Assembly (NCBI RefSeq): GCF_020711235.1
Contig: NZ_JAJFAV010000011.1
Span: forward strand, 124,001 to 188,000
Direction of reading: 5' to 3'
Source of the DNA: Hymenobacter sp. 15J16-1T3B
Lineage (GTDB): Bacteria > Bacteroidota > Bacteroidia > Cytophagales > Hymenobacteraceae
DNA: 64,000 nucleotides
Position numbers and translations under genes: made by a program. Positions 1 to 8,456 of this stretch are shown here, in pieces. Within the stretch, counting starts at the first letter, position 1, and the number at the start of each line of letters is the position of its first letter. The notes beneath the pieces are model-generated. The model saw nothing but the letters and a program-made list of their open reading frames with translations, did not search any database and had not been told where the DNA came from.

Positions 1-113
1 TCGATTTTCTTCCACTGGGCGTCGTAGGGGCCGCCGGCGGGCGGGGCCGAGGCGTTGGAGGGCAGCACCATCAGTACAAACCAGAAGGGTATCAGCAGGT
101 GGAAAAAACGCAT
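1..113 (-). CDS. N-terminal fragment of a secreted protein (possible alpha-2-macroglobulin-like)
   Basis: Only the first 37 codons lie in the window; the rest is beyond the left edge. The protein starts MRFFHLLIPFW, a hydrophobic signal peptide ending near the SNASA segment, followed by a short Pro/Gly stretch and YDAQWKKI. A YDxxWKxI/V segment right after the signal peptide is familiar to me from the N-terminus of Bacteroidota alpha-2-macroglobulin/MG2-domain proteins, but 20 residues are too few to be sure. A TACCTTGC element lies 7 bases upstream of the ATG, matching the near-leaderless arrangement seen at several other genes in the window. That it is a secreted protein is well supported; the family is a guess. 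Confidence 0.6.
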   Translation of the reverse strand, partial: MRFFHLLIPFWFVLMVLPSNASAPPAGGPYDAQWKKI

Positions 114-120
114 GGGCAAA

Positions 121-128
121 GCAAGGTA
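121..128 (-). promoter_or_regulatory. -7 promoter element (TACCTTGC)
   Basis: Matches the Bacteroidota TAnnTTTG element in 6 of 8 positions counting the free ones and ends 7 bases before the ATG of the left-edge gene. Confidence 0.4.
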
Positions 129-255
129 TTTACGGCTAAGGGATGCGCGCTTGGGGCTGATTTCACACGCTGCGGGCCGGTTTTTATTGTCGGGCTAGCT
201 GCCGCCGGGGCATCCACCGCCCCTGCCGGGGCCGGCCGAGTTGCGCGGCCGGCTA

Positions 256-287
256 TTGGCCGAATGCCCCGGCAGGCCCTACTTTTG
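256..287 (+). promoter_or_regulatory. Bacteroidota-type promoter of the first beta-barrel gene
   Basis: TTG at 256-258 and TACTTTTG at 280-287 are separated by 21 bases, the expected -33/-7 arrangement. The predicted transcript would have a leader of about 45-50 bases before the ATG at 340. Confidence 0.65.
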
Positions 288-339
288 CCGGAATGGTGAA
301 GAATTCACCGCTTGCTTCTATCCCTTTTTCAACTGTTTT

Positions 340-1059
340 ATGCAACACAAGTATTTCGCGGTGCTGGCGGGTTTGCTGCTGACGGCTTCGGCCGCCCAGG
401 CCCAGGTCACGTTCGGTCCGCGCGTCGGCCTGAACCTGAGCAACGTCGCCATCGACACCGACGACGCCAACGTCGACACCGACACCCAGGCCCGCCCCGG
501 CGCGCAGCTGGGCGTGGCGGTAAACGTGCCGATGGGCAAGTTTGCGCTGCAGCCGGCCCTGGTGTTCAGCCAGAAAGGCTTCGCGGCGAAGGAAAAAAGT
601 TCGGGCGGCTACATAAGCACCGTCGAGTCGAAAGTCCGCACAAACTACCTCGAAGTGCCGCTGAACCTGGTGTATACCTCCGGCGGCGACAAGGGCTTTC
701 AGGTACTGGCCGGGCCGTACGTGGGCTTCGGGCTGAGCGGCAAGGTGTCGGCCAAAGGAACCTGGAGCTACCGCGACGCCTTCATCAACGACAGCGGCGT
801 GGTCGACGAAACGCACGACGTGAAGTTTGTCAACAAGTACCCGACCCGCAACCCCGGCGACCACGCCTTCTTCCGCTCGCTCGACGCGGGCCTGAACGTG
901 GGCGTGGGCGGCAAAATCAACGCCTTCCAGGTGCAACTGGTGTACGGCATGGGGCTGGCCAACATCATTCCCGACGAGCCCGTCGGCCAGGATTCCGACG
1001 ACAAAGTGCGCAACCGGGGCTTTCAGCTCACGGCCGGATACTTCTTCAGCGGCAACTAG
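340..1059 (+). CDS. Outer-membrane beta-barrel (porin/PorT-like) protein 1
   Basis: A 239-residue protein with a clear signal peptide (MQHKYFAVLAGLLLTASAAQAQ, cut after AQA) and a mature part of alternating hydrophobic/polar strands, e.g. GPRVGLNLSN, LQPALVFSQKGF, LEVPLNLVY, LLAGPYVGFGLSG and a final strand GFQLTAGYFF. This is the pattern of the outer-membrane beta-barrel / porin family proteins (PorT-like) abundant in Bacteroidota: 'GxxxGLNxS' first strand, 'KGF' and 'LEVPL' motifs. The ATG at 340 is preferred over the upstream in-frame codon because the signal peptide begins there and a promoter lies just upstream. The next two plus-strand genes are paralogues with the same motif order. Role beyond an outer-membrane barrel is unknown. 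Confidence 0.85.
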   Translation: MQHKYFAVLAGLLLTASAAQAQVTFGPRVGLNLSNVAIDTDDANVDTDTQARPGAQLGVAVNVPMGKFALQPALVFSQKGFAAKEKSSGGYISTVESKVRTNYLEVPLNLVYTSGGDKGFQVLAGPYVGFGLSGKVSAKGTWSYRDAFINDSGVVDETHDVKFVNKYPTRNPGDHAFFRSLDAGLNVGVGGKINAFQVQLVYGMGLANIIPDEPVGQDSDDKVRNRGFQLTAGYFFSGN

Positions 1060-1070
1060 TCCGGCCAGCG

Positions 1071-1116
1071 GCTTTTCCGCGGCCTTGGCTGGCACCAGCC
1101 AAGGCCGCGGAAAAGC
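1071..1116. terminator. 22-bp perfect hairpin after the first barrel gene
   Basis: The 22-base arm at 1071-1092 (starting GCTTTTCCGCGG) is followed after a 2-base loop (CA) by its exact reverse complement at 1095-1116. It starts 12 bases after the stop codon. The outer ends are TTTT/AAAA so it could act as a terminator in both directions, though no long free T-run follows. Confidence 0.6.
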
Positions 1117-1174
1117 AACGGGCGCTTACTCCAACTAGAGTACTTGGGAGTGAACCAACTGCCGGACCAGCGCC

Positions 1175-1182
1175 TATTTTTG
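1175..1182 (+). promoter_or_regulatory. -7 promoter element (TATTTTTG)
   Basis: Full match to TAnnTTTG, 48 bases before the ATG of the second barrel gene. No well-spaced -33 TTG was found. Confidence 0.5.
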
Positions 1183-1230
1183 CCGGGCTGCGCCGTTGCT
1201 GTCAGCCGGTTATATTTTCCCTACTGCTTT

Positions 1231-2058
1231 ATGTTCACCAAGTATTCTGTTGCCCTGCTGGGTTTGCTGCTCACGGCCTCGGCCGCCCAAGCCCAGGTGT
1301 ATCTGAGCGCCGGCCCCACGCTGGGCGTTTCTTCCAGCACCGTGTCGGGGGATATGTTTCTCGGCTATTACGGCTCGGCCTACGAGAAAAGCCGACTTAC
1401 GGCCCCGCAGGCCGGCGTCACGTTCAGTGCCCGGCTCGGGCACTTCGCCCTGCAACCCGCGCTGCTCTACACCGAAAAAGGCCTGCTGACGTCCCGCGAC
1501 GCGGAAGGGCAGTACAGCTACCAGTCGCAGCGCTACCACTCGCACACGAAGTACAATTTCTCCGCCCGTTACCTGGAACTGCCCGTCAACGTGGTGGGCA
1601 CGCTGGGCCGCGACGGCCGCGGCCTGCAGCTGCTGGCCGGCCCTTATGTGGCCCTGACCCTGAGCGGTACCCGGCACTTCGAAGAATACTACGACGAGCA
1701 GATTGTGGTGGCGCCCGGCAGTGAGCATCCCTCGTTCGACCGCCACGCCTACGACCAAGACTACCGCATCGGCAAGTCGGGCGACCCTCGCTCCGGCGAC
1801 CTGCCGCTGCACCGCTTCGACTGGGGTGCCAACCTGGGCGCGGGCTACGCTCTGGGCCACTGGCAGGTGCAGGCCATCTACAGCGTAAGCCTGGCCGGCA
1901 GCCCGCCGACGACCCCAACCTACAACACCTCGACCTCGGCCCACTTCTACACCCCTTACCGCGTGTGGCAGGCCCGTCTCAGCTACCTTATCGGCGGCCA
2001 GCGCGAACGAAAATTGCCCGCCTTCCTCAACTTCCTGAACTTGAAGCCGGCCCAGTAA
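1231..2058 (+). CDS. Outer-membrane beta-barrel (porin/PorT-like) protein 2
   Basis: A 275-residue paralogue of the preceding barrel. The signal peptide MFTKYSVALLGLLLTASAAQAQ is nearly the same as in gene 1, and the same landmarks follow in order: a first strand after AQA, LQPALLYTEKGL, YLELPVNVVG, LLAGPYVALTLSG, a loop rich in D/H/S, and a closing strand QARLSYLIGG. ATG 1231 is chosen because the signal peptide starts there. It has its own -7 element and sits behind a strong hairpin, so it is probably transcribed separately from gene 1. A short basic/hydrophobic tail (ERKLPAFLNFLNL) follows the last strand, which is unusual for a barrel that normally ends on its last strand. Ligand or function unknown. 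Confidence 0.85.
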   Translation: MFTKYSVALLGLLLTASAAQAQVYLSAGPTLGVSSSTVSGDMFLGYYGSAYEKSRLTAPQAGVTFSARLGHFALQPALLYTEKGLLTSRDAEGQYSYQSQRYHSHTKYNFSARYLELPVNVVGTLGRDGRGLQLLAGPYVALTLSGTRHFEEYYDEQIVVAPGSEHPSFDRHAYDQDYRIGKSGDPRSGDLPLHRFDWGANLGAGYALGHWQVQAIYSVSLAGSPPTTPTYNTSTSAHFYTPYRVWQARLSYLIGGQRERKLPAFLNFLNLKPAQ

Positions 2059-2189
2059 CGGCCCGGGTTGGCGGGCAGCGGCGACGCTGGCAAATACCGG
2101 CGCGCGGCCGCTAATTATCTGCCGACGCGGCGGTTACTACGGCCGCCGACCGTGTTATTTAGCGGCGTCATCTACTTCGCGCCGTCCCG

Positions 2190-2900
2190 ATGCCTTTTGC
2201 TAGAATCTTTCCGATTGCCGGCCTGCTGCTGAGCCTGCCGAGCCTGGCCACGGCGCAGGCGCAGTTCACATTTGGGCCCTGCGTGGGCGGCGGGCTGAGC
2301 GCCGTGCACTACAGCGCCGCGCTGCCGGCCACTACCCGCGCCGGGCGGCTGGCGGCGTACCAGCTAGGTGCCATGCTGCAGCTGCGGTATAGCCGCGTGG
2401 CGCTGCAATCGGGCCTGCTCGTCGTCACCAAAGGCAACCACGAAACCAACACGTACAGCTTTCAGGCCGGCGGGCGCACCGTGGAGGCCACCGCCACTTT
2501 CCGCGCCCGTTACGCCTACCTCGAGCTGCCGCTTCACGTGGCGTACGGCCCGGCCTGGGCCCGGGGCCTGCAGGTGTTCGGGGGGCCTTACGGCGCCGTG
2601 GGCGTGGGCGGGCGCTACCACAGCGAGTACCAGCAGTTCGACGAGCAGGGCAACTACCTGGGCACCCAGGTCAACGACTCGCCGGTGCGGTACGCGGGCT
2701 TGTTTTTCCAGTCGGGCGGGCCACGCACCTTCGACTACGGCCTGAACGCGGGCCTGGGCTACGCGCGGGGCCGCTGGCTGGCGCAGGCGCAGTACAGCTG
2801 GGGGCTGTGCAATCTGTTTGGCTACGCCCGCAGCGCCGACTTTCGGCAGTACCACCGCACGGCCGCCCTCACGCTCACCTACTGGCTGCTGACACCTTAG
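2190..2900 (+). CDS. Outer-membrane beta-barrel (porin/PorT-like) protein 3
   Basis: A 236-residue third member of the tandem barrel family: signal peptide MPFARIFPIAGLLLSLPSLATAQAQ, then GPCVGGGLSAVHY, VALQSGLLVVTKGNH, YLELPLHVAYG, LQVFGGPYGAVGVGG, GLNAGLGYARG and a final strand AALTLTYWLL. It is the most diverged of the three. A weak TACTTCGC element lies 9 bases before the ATG. Its TAG stop (2898-2900) overlaps the stop of the convergent DinB gene, so the two units end on the same bases with no room for a terminator between them. Confidence 0.82.
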   Translation: MPFARIFPIAGLLLSLPSLATAQAQFTFGPCVGGGLSAVHYSAALPATTRAGRLAAYQLGAMLQLRYSRVALQSGLLVVTKGNHETNTYSFQAGGRTVEATATFRARYAYLELPLHVAYGPAWARGLQVFGGPYGAVGVGGRYHSEYQQFDEQGNYLGTQVNDSPVRYAGLFFQSGGPRTFDYGLNAGLGYARGRWLAQAQYSWGLCNLFGYARSADFRQYHRTAALTLTYWLLTP

Positions 2901-3481
2901 CGGCTGCCGGGCCGGCTGTCGAGCACGCGCTCGGCCTGGGCAATGTGGCGCTGCAGGTGGGCAATCATGAAGGCAAACTGGTCGGTGAGGCGCAGGCGCA
3001 GCAAGGGCACAATGGCGTTCGGAATGCGCACGGCGTTGGCGTTGATGGTGCGCGCCACCTGCAGCTGGTGGCTCAGGTCGTCGAGCTGGCGCAAGAATAC
3101 TTCCACCACGGTGCGCGGCAGCCGCGAGCCGCTGGGGGCAAACTGCTGGGGCGTTTTCAGCGGCTTTTCGCGGGCCGGCGCCTGCATGGCCGCCGTTAGC
3201 TTCTTGCCGAAGTAGCCGTGCTTGACCTGCTCGGCCGGCTGGGTGCCGCGCTCCTGGGCCCGGCGCAGGCGCTGGTTCATCACCGGCAAGTACAGCCCCC
3301 CGATGATGTTGAGGTGCTCCAAGCACTGGCCCACGCTCCACTTGCCGGGGGCCGGGCCGCGGTTCAGCTGGTCTTCGCTGAGCGGCCGAAACCGCTCCTG
3401 CGCCACCCGGCGCACATCGGCCACGGCCTGGGTTAGCTGATCGAGAAACTCAGTGGTACGAAGCGGGGTGGACGCAGCCAT
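2897..3481 (-). CDS. DinB family protein
   Basis: A 194-residue, mostly helical protein. The start MAASTPLRTTEFLDQLTQ is chosen because the longer reading frame upstream has no typical content and the DinB first helix begins here. Recognisable DinB/YfiT-like features are the helix with GKWSVGQCLEHLN (the WSxxQxxxH segment that supplies a metal-binding His in the four-helix bundle), a later LRQLDDLSHQLQ helix, and the C-terminal DQFAFMIAHLQRHIAQAERVL helix with the HxxRH-type His pair. DinB proteins are small metal-binding bundles, often thiol-dependent transferases or of unknown activity. The gene converges on barrel 3, sharing four bases (TTAG). Confidence 0.8.
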   Translation of the reverse strand: MAASTPLRTTEFLDQLTQAVADVRRVAQERFRPLSEDQLNRGPAPGKWSVGQCLEHLNIIGGLYLPVMNQRLRRAQERGTQPAEQVKHGYFGKKLTAAMQAPAREKPLKTPQQFAPSGSRLPRTVVEVFLRQLDDLSHQLQVARTINANAVRIPNAIVPLLRLRLTDQFAFMIAHLQRHIAQAERVLDSRPGSR

Positions 3482-3690
3482 CGGCGGGCGGAAACGAATG
3501 CGGCGGACAGGAATGGATAACAACTCGGCCCGCCCAAGGTACGGCGGGCCGGCGGCTTTGCCAACGCGAAAACGGCCCGGGAGGTTGGCCCGGCCAAGCA
3601 CGGCGGCCGGTGGCGCCGGGCTGGCCGGGGCGCTACCGGTTCAGGCCCTGCGCGCTACCCGTCCGCTACTGCCCATGTGCGGGCAGCTCA

Positions 3691-3698
3691 TATCTTGC
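3691..3698 (+). promoter_or_regulatory. -7-like element TATCTTGC 5 bases before the start
   Basis: Close match to TAnnTTTG ending 5 bases before the ATG at 3704, implying a leaderless or nearly leaderless mRNA. Confidence 0.45.
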
Positions 3699-3703
3699 CG
3701 CTT

Positions 3704-4675
3704 ATGTTGCTCCACTTCCCGCTGCGCCGGCTGCTGCTGGCTTTCCTGCTGCTCGGCCCGGCGGCCGCCCGGGCCCAGGCCGTGCCCAATCCCGGCGAAA
3801 ACATTGCCTACCTCGTCACCTTCGGGGCGCAAGCCGACAAGAGCTGGGGCGACGACGACTTCACCTCGGTGTACTTTTTTCTGGTGCCCAAGGAGCGCCG
3901 CCAGCCCGTCTACATCCGCGTGTTCGACCCCGACTGCGGCGGCAAGCACGACGAGGCTAAGTTCGGCTGGAACACCCAGACCGAGTTCAGCCTCTACGGC
4001 GGCCCCGGCACCCACTCCGCGCCCGACGCCCGCTCGCCCGAGCCCAAAGCCGGCCTGCGCAGCGGCACTCCGCTCAAAACGGTGGCCTTCGGCCCGGATG
4101 CCAAGCTGGACAACCAGTGGTACACCTTCGGCCCGCTCAACCCGCTGGAGGGCGAGCTGGTGCCCGAGTTTCAGGGCTACGTGTTCAAGGTGGTGGTGCA
4201 GGGCAAAAAGGGCGACGACGGCAACCTCTACCGGTTTTTCCTGAGCAGCAGCCCCGCGCAGAACGTGGCCGTGGAAGGCGGCAACGCCTTCACCTACGAG
4301 TACGCCATCCGCCTCACGCCCGAGCGCAACGCCGTGACGCACCTCTACCCCTTCGTCAACGAGCACGTGGTCAGCATCAAGCAGAGCAACTTCGACGCCG
4401 ACGACGACTTGGGCATCAAGCTCTACTCCGTGGCCAAAAACGGGCACGACGCGGCCGTGTCGGGCGACACGCGCTGGGCCAGCAGCACCCACCCCGTCAG
4501 CGCCAAGGAGCACGGCCTCTCCATTGACATGCAGCTGACCAGCCGCTCCCGCGCCGCCAACGACCTGGTGTTTTACGTCACCGACCAGTACGACACGGCC
4601 CTCCCCTTCTTTGCCATTCCGCTGGGCGGCCCGCCCAAGTACCGCTACGACGTGGACGTGAAAATCCGCCGCTAA
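3704..4675 (+). CDS. Secreted protein of unknown function
   Basis: A 323-residue protein with a signal peptide (MLLHFPLRRLLLAFLLLGPAAARAQA). I do not recognise the family. The mature part has strand-rich segments such as ENIAYLVTFGAQ, FTSVYFFLVPKE, PVYIRVFDPDCGG, TPLKTVAFG, GYVFKVVVQG, AFTYEYAIRLTP, GLSIDMQLTSRSRAANDLVFYV and a C-terminal DVDVKIRR, consistent with a beta-sandwich or jelly-roll envelope protein. The ATG at 3704 (not the upstream in-frame start) is favoured by the signal peptide and by the -7 element 5 bases before it. The next gene starts about 100 bases downstream with its own -7 element. Exported and single-domain is as far as the sequence goes. Confidence 0.7.
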   Translation: MLLHFPLRRLLLAFLLLGPAAARAQAVPNPGENIAYLVTFGAQADKSWGDDDFTSVYFFLVPKERRQPVYIRVFDPDCGGKHDEAKFGWNTQTEFSLYGGPGTHSAPDARSPEPKAGLRSGTPLKTVAFGPDAKLDNQWYTFGPLNPLEGELVPEFQGYVFKVVVQGKKGDDGNLYRFFLSSSPAQNVAVEGGNAFTYEYAIRLTPERNAVTHLYPFVNEHVVSIKQSNFDADDDLGIKLYSVAKNGHDAAVSGDTRWASSTHPVSAKEHGLSIDMQLTSRSRAANDLVFYVTDQYDTALPFFAIPLGGPPKYRYDVDVKIRR

Positions 4676-4762
4676 GCCGGGCGGCCACCGAGGCGGCGGG
4701 CGCGTTGGCCGAGCCGGGCGCTGCGTTCAACGCCAACGACTCCCGCCCCCCGGCCTCGGCCG

Positions 4763-4770
4763 TATCTTTC
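4763..4770 (+). promoter_or_regulatory. -7-like element TATCTTTC 4 bases before the start
   Basis: Seven of eight match to TAnnTTTG; ends 4 bases before the ATG of the hybrid sensor gene, so the transcript is probably leaderless. Confidence 0.5.
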
Positions 4771-4774
4771 CCCG

Positions 4775-7700
4775 ATGATTCGTTTTTGCGCGCGGTTTGG
4801 GCTGTTGCTTTGTCTGCTATGGGCCGGGCTGCTGCCGGCCCGCGCCCAGCAGCGGCACTGGCTGAAGCAGTTCGGGCCGGCCGAGGGCTTCGCGCCCAGC
4901 TTCGTCTACGCCCTGCACCAAGACCGGCAAGGCTACCTCTGGGCGGCCACCGCCGAGGGCTTGGTGCGCTACGACGGCACCGAGTTTGTCACCTTCACCA
5001 CCAAGCACGGGCTGGCCGAGGACTTCGTGACCCGCCTCTACGAAGAGCCGCGTACCGGCACGCTCTGGGTGGGCCACTACCAGGGCGGCGTGTCGCGCTG
5101 GGACGGGCAGCGGTTCCATCGGGCCGCTAAAGCCACGCGGCTGCCAGCCGGCCTGAAACCGCAGCCCGGCATTCCACCCGCCGACACGGCCCGCATCGGT
5201 GCGTACCGGCGGCAGTTTCGCCTCAACTCGCAGGAAGTAGCCGACATCAGCTGCCTGGTGGAAGACCGGGAAGGCAACGCCTGGCTGGGCACGGCCGGCC
5301 AAGGCCTGTGGCGGCACTCCGACCGGCACATCACGCTGTACCCGTATCAGCCGCCCACCTTCACGGTCCCCACGGCGCTGGGGCGCGACGCCGTTCGGGC
5401 GCTGTACGGCTCAGCGCTGGGCCGCATGCACGCCTTACGGCCCGACCATTCGCTGGTGCCGCTGTCTCAGCCTTTGTACATGGGGGAAGAGCCGTTGCAC
5501 GTTCCGGCTCCCGTTACGGCATTCGCCTTGGCCCCCACTGGTTCGGGCGCGACGACTCACTACCGCGTAGCCACCGATGGCGCGGGCGTGTGGGAATTGA
5601 CGCGCCTTGACGGTTGGCAGCGCGTGTCGCGCCTGCCCGCCACCCTACGCGCCACCGCCCTGGCCGCCATGCCCGATGGCAGCCTGTGGGTCGGCACTGC
5701 GCTGGATGGCGCTTATTACCTGCCCGCCGACGCCTCCCAACCGGCCCAGCACTATACCACCGCCAACGGCCTGCTGCACAACACCATTTTCAGCCTGCTC
5801 GGCGACCGGGATGGCCGCGTGTGGTTCGGCACCCACGATACCGGCCTGGCCGTGTGGCAGCGCGGCCGCTTCGCCTACCACCGCTTCCCCAGTGGCGCCC
5901 TCGACGTCAGCGCCCTGGCCCAAGACAGCGCCGGCCGCGTCTGGATCGGCACCGAGGGCGCGGGCCTGTTCTGCTTTGAGCGCGGCCAGCTGCGCCAGTT
6001 CACTGGCGCCCAAGGCCTGCCGTCGATGTACTGCTACGCGCTGACGCGGTTCCGCATCGGGCAGACCTACCACGGCGTGTACGCCCCCGGCTATTCCCCC
6101 GATTCCATCTACCCTGACCAGCTGCTGGTGGTGCACCGCAACGGCCTGAGCGCCTACCACCCGGTGCAGAAACGCTTTGTACCACTAGCTTCGCCAAGTA
6201 ATCCGCTGCTGCGCGACTTGCTGCCGCTGGTTGCGCTGGATACGCGCAACCTTGCCGTGTGGGCCGCCACGCGCACGGGGCTGATTTGCCTCAGCACGGC
6301 CGATTCGAGCTTGTTTCCGCGTCGCACGCTGGCCGGCCTCGCGGTGACCCGGGCCGAAGTCGACGGCGAAGCCCGCCGGCCCGGGGCCATCGGCACCCTG
6401 GCGGCCGGCCGGCACCGCGTGGCCTTTGACTTCCGCGGCCTGAGCCTCTCCGGCGCCGCCGACGTGGAGTACCAGTACCGCTTGCGCGGCTACCACGACG
6501 CCTGGAGCCGCCCCAGCCGCCTGGCCGAAGCCCAGTTCCCGGGTCTCGACGCCGGCCGCTACACGCTGGAAGTGCGGGCGCGGCTGCGCGCCGGGGCGCC
6601 CTGGAGCACGCCGGCTAGGGTGCCGTTCGGCGTTGCCACGCCGTTCTGGCGCACGTGGTGGTTTGCCGCGCTGGCCCTGCTGACGGCCGCCGCGGGCGTG
6701 TGGGCTGTCGTCCGCACCCGCGAGGCCACCCTGCGCCGCCAGAAGCTGCAGCTGGAGCGCACGGTGCGCGAACGAACCCAGCAGCTGCGCCAGCAAAAGG
6801 CGCACATCGAGCAAATCAACGGCGACCTAGTGCTGGCCCGCGACGCGGCCGAGGCTTCGCGCCGGGCCAAGGCGCAGTTTCTGGCCAACATGAGCCACGA
6901 AATCCGCACGCCGATGAACGCCGTCATCGGCCTGACGCACTTGCTGCAGCGCACGCCCACCAACGCCGAGCAGACCGAGTACCTGGCGGCTATTCAAGGC
7001 TCCTCGCAAAACCTGCTCACCATCATCAACGACATCCTCGACTCCTCCAAAATCGAGGCCGGCAAGATGTCGTTGGAAAGCGTGCCGTTCGGCCTGCGCG
7101 GGCTGCTGCAGCGGGTGGCGCGCATGTTTGAGTTTGCCACCGCCAGCAAGGGCCTGCAGCTGCGCCTGGAGCTGGCGCCCGAAGTGCCCGTGGCCGTGCT
7201 CGGCGACCCGGTGCGCCTGAACCAGGTGCTCGTCAACCTGGTCGGCAACGCCATCAAATTCACCGCCCGCGGCGCCGTGGCGGTGCGCGTAACGGCCCAA
7301 CCCGGTGCCGCCGCGGCGGGGCAGTGGCTGGTGCGTTTTGCGGTGCAGGATACCGGCATCGGCATTGCGGCCGACAAGCTCGACGCCATTTTCGAAGACT
7401 TTTCGCAGGCCAACACCAGCACCACCCGGCAGTTTGGCGGCACCGGCCTGGGCCTGAGCATTGCCCGCAACTTGGTGGAGCTGCACGGCGGCCAGCTCTG
7501 GGTGGAAAGCACGGTGGGCGTGGGCTCCACGTTTCTTTTCGAGCTGCCCTACGCCGAAGCCGCCCCCGCCGAGCTACCCTCCGAGGCGCCCGCGGAACTG
7601 ACGCCGTTCGAGCCGCCGCTGCGGGTGCTGGTGGCCGAAGACAACGAGCTAAACCAACTGGTGGCTCGCAAAACCCTGGAGGCCTGGAACGTGCAAGTGA

Positions 7701-8419
7701 CGGTGGCGGCCAATGGCCGCTTGGCCGTGGAGGCAGCCACTGCCGCCCACTTCGACGCGGTGCTCATGGACGTGCAGATGCCCGAAATGGACGGCTACGA
7801 GGCCAGCCGCCAGCTGCGCCTGCGCTTCCCCGATGCCGCCGCGCTGCCCATCCTCGGCCTGACGGCTTCCGCCCTGCCCGAAGACCGCGCCCTGGCCCTG
7901 GCCGCGGGCATGAACGACACTTTGCCCAAGCCCTTCGACCCGGCCGAGCTTTACGCCAGCCTGGCCCGCTTTACCGGCCGCACCGCCGCGGCCACCGGGC
8001 CCGCGCCGGCTGCGCCCGCCGAGCCCCTGGAACCGGCCTGCGCCCCTGCAGCTACCCTCGGCGCCCCCGTTGATGCCCCCGACTGGTCGTTGCTGGAAGA
8101 GCTGGCCTTCGGCAACGAAGCCTTCATTGCCCAGATCATCGACACATTTTTGCGCGACGTGCCGCCCTTGCTGCCCCAGCTCCAGGCCGCTACCGCCGCC
8201 GCTGATGCCGCCGCTACGGCCAGCCTTGCCCACCGCATCAAGGGCCAGTTGGCGTATTTCGGCTTGCCCGAATTGCACGAGCAGCTCGACCAACTGGAGC
8301 AGCAGGCCAAACGGGGTGCCCTCCCCCCCGCCACGGCCGCCCAAACTGCCCGCATTGCCGGTCGTCTGCAGGCGCTTTTTCCGCTGCTGCAGCGCCGCCG
8401 CGACGGGGCCCCGGCCTGA
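4775..8419 (+). CDS. Hybrid sensor histidine kinase with periplasmic propeller, REC and Hpt domains
   Basis: A 1214-residue one-piece phosphorelay sensor. In order: signal peptide (ends LLPARAQQ); periplasmic ligand-sensor propeller made of reg_prop-type repeats (LHQDRQGYLWAAT, VEDREGNAWLGT, MPDGSLWVGT, LGDRDGRVWFGT, AQDSAGRVWIGT; residues ~25-510); a Y_Y_Y domain (~520-615, YQYRLRGYHDAW); one membrane helix (~628-648); a coiled linker; HisKA with phospho-acceptor His708 in SHEIRTP; HATPase with NLVGNAIKF, DTGIGI and GGTGLGLSI; receiver domain with Asp999 in LMDVQMPEMDG; and a C-terminal Hpt domain with His1153 in AHRIKGQ. Unlike classical Bacteroidota hybrid two-component systems it lacks a fused AraC domain and ends in Hpt, so phosphate should pass His-Asp-His and on to a separate regulator. 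The LytTR regulator directly downstream is the obvious partner. Confidence 0.95.
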   Translation: MIRFCARFGLLLCLLWAGLLPARAQQRHWLKQFGPAEGFAPSFVYALHQDRQGYLWAATAEGLVRYDGTEFVTFTTKHGLAEDFVTRLYEEPRTGTLWVGHYQGGVSRWDGQRFHRAAKATRLPAGLKPQPGIPPADTARIGAYRRQFRLNSQEVADISCLVEDREGNAWLGTAGQGLWRHSDRHITLYPYQPPTFTVPTALGRDAVRALYGSALGRMHALRPDHSLVPLSQPLYMGEEPLHVPAPVTAFALAPTGSGATTHYRVATDGAGVWELTRLDGWQRVSRLPATLRATALAAMPDGSLWVGTALDGAYYLPADASQPAQHYTTANGLLHNTIFSLLGDRDGRVWFGTHDTGLAVWQRGRFAYHRFPSGALDVSALAQDSAGRVWIGTEGAGLFCFERGQLRQFTGAQGLPSMYCYALTRFRIGQTYHGVYAPGYSPDSIYPDQLLVVHRNGLSAYHPVQKRFVPLASPSNPLLRDLLPLVALDTRNLAVWAATRTGLICLSTADSSLFPRRTLAGLAVTRAEVDGEARRPGAIGTLAAGRHRVAFDFRGLSLSGAADVEYQYRLRGYHDAWSRPSRLAEAQFPGLDAGRYTLEVRARLRAGAPWSTPARVPFGVATPFWRTWWFAALALLTAAAGVWAVVRTREATLRRQKLQLERTVRERTQQLRQQKAHIEQINGDLVLARDAAEASRRAKAQFLANMSHEIRTPMNAVIGLTHLLQRTPTNAEQTEYLAAIQGSSQNLLTIINDILDSSKIEAGKMSLESVPFGLRGLLQRVARMFEFATASKGLQLRLELAPEVPVAVLGDPVRLNQVLVNLVGNAIKFTARGAVAVRVTAQPGAAAAGQWLVRFAVQDTGIGIAADKLDAIFEDFSQANTSTTRQFGGTGLGLSIARNLVELHGGQLWVESTVGVGSTFLFELPYAEAAPAELPSEAPAELTPFEPPLRVLVAEDNELNQLVARKTLEAWNVQVTVAANGRLAVEAATAAHFDAVLMDVQMPEMDGYEASRQLRLRFPDAAALPILGLTASALPEDRALALAAGMNDTLPKPFDPAELYASLARFTGRTAAATGPAPAAPAEPLEPACAPAATLGAPVDAPDWSLLEELAFGNEAFIAQIIDTFLRDVPPLLPQLQAATAAADAAATASLAHRIKGQLAYFGLPELHEQLDQLEQQAKRGALPPATAAQTARIAGRLQALFPLLQRRRDGAPA

Positions 8420-8443
8420 CGAGGCTTTTTCCGCCCGGGCGCC

Positions 8444-8451
8444 TACCTTTG
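8444..8451 (+). promoter_or_regulatory. -7 element TACCTTTG 5 bases before the start
   Basis: Perfect TAnnTTTG ending 5 bases before the ATG of the response regulator; predicts a leaderless transcript made independently of the sensor gene. Confidence 0.55.
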
Positions 8452-8456
8452 GTCGT

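Noticed and set aside
3453-4244. 263-residue plus-strand Arg/Ser/Pro-rich frame
   Set aside because: Overlaps the DinB start region and the secreted-protein gene in another frame; typical high-GC shadow.
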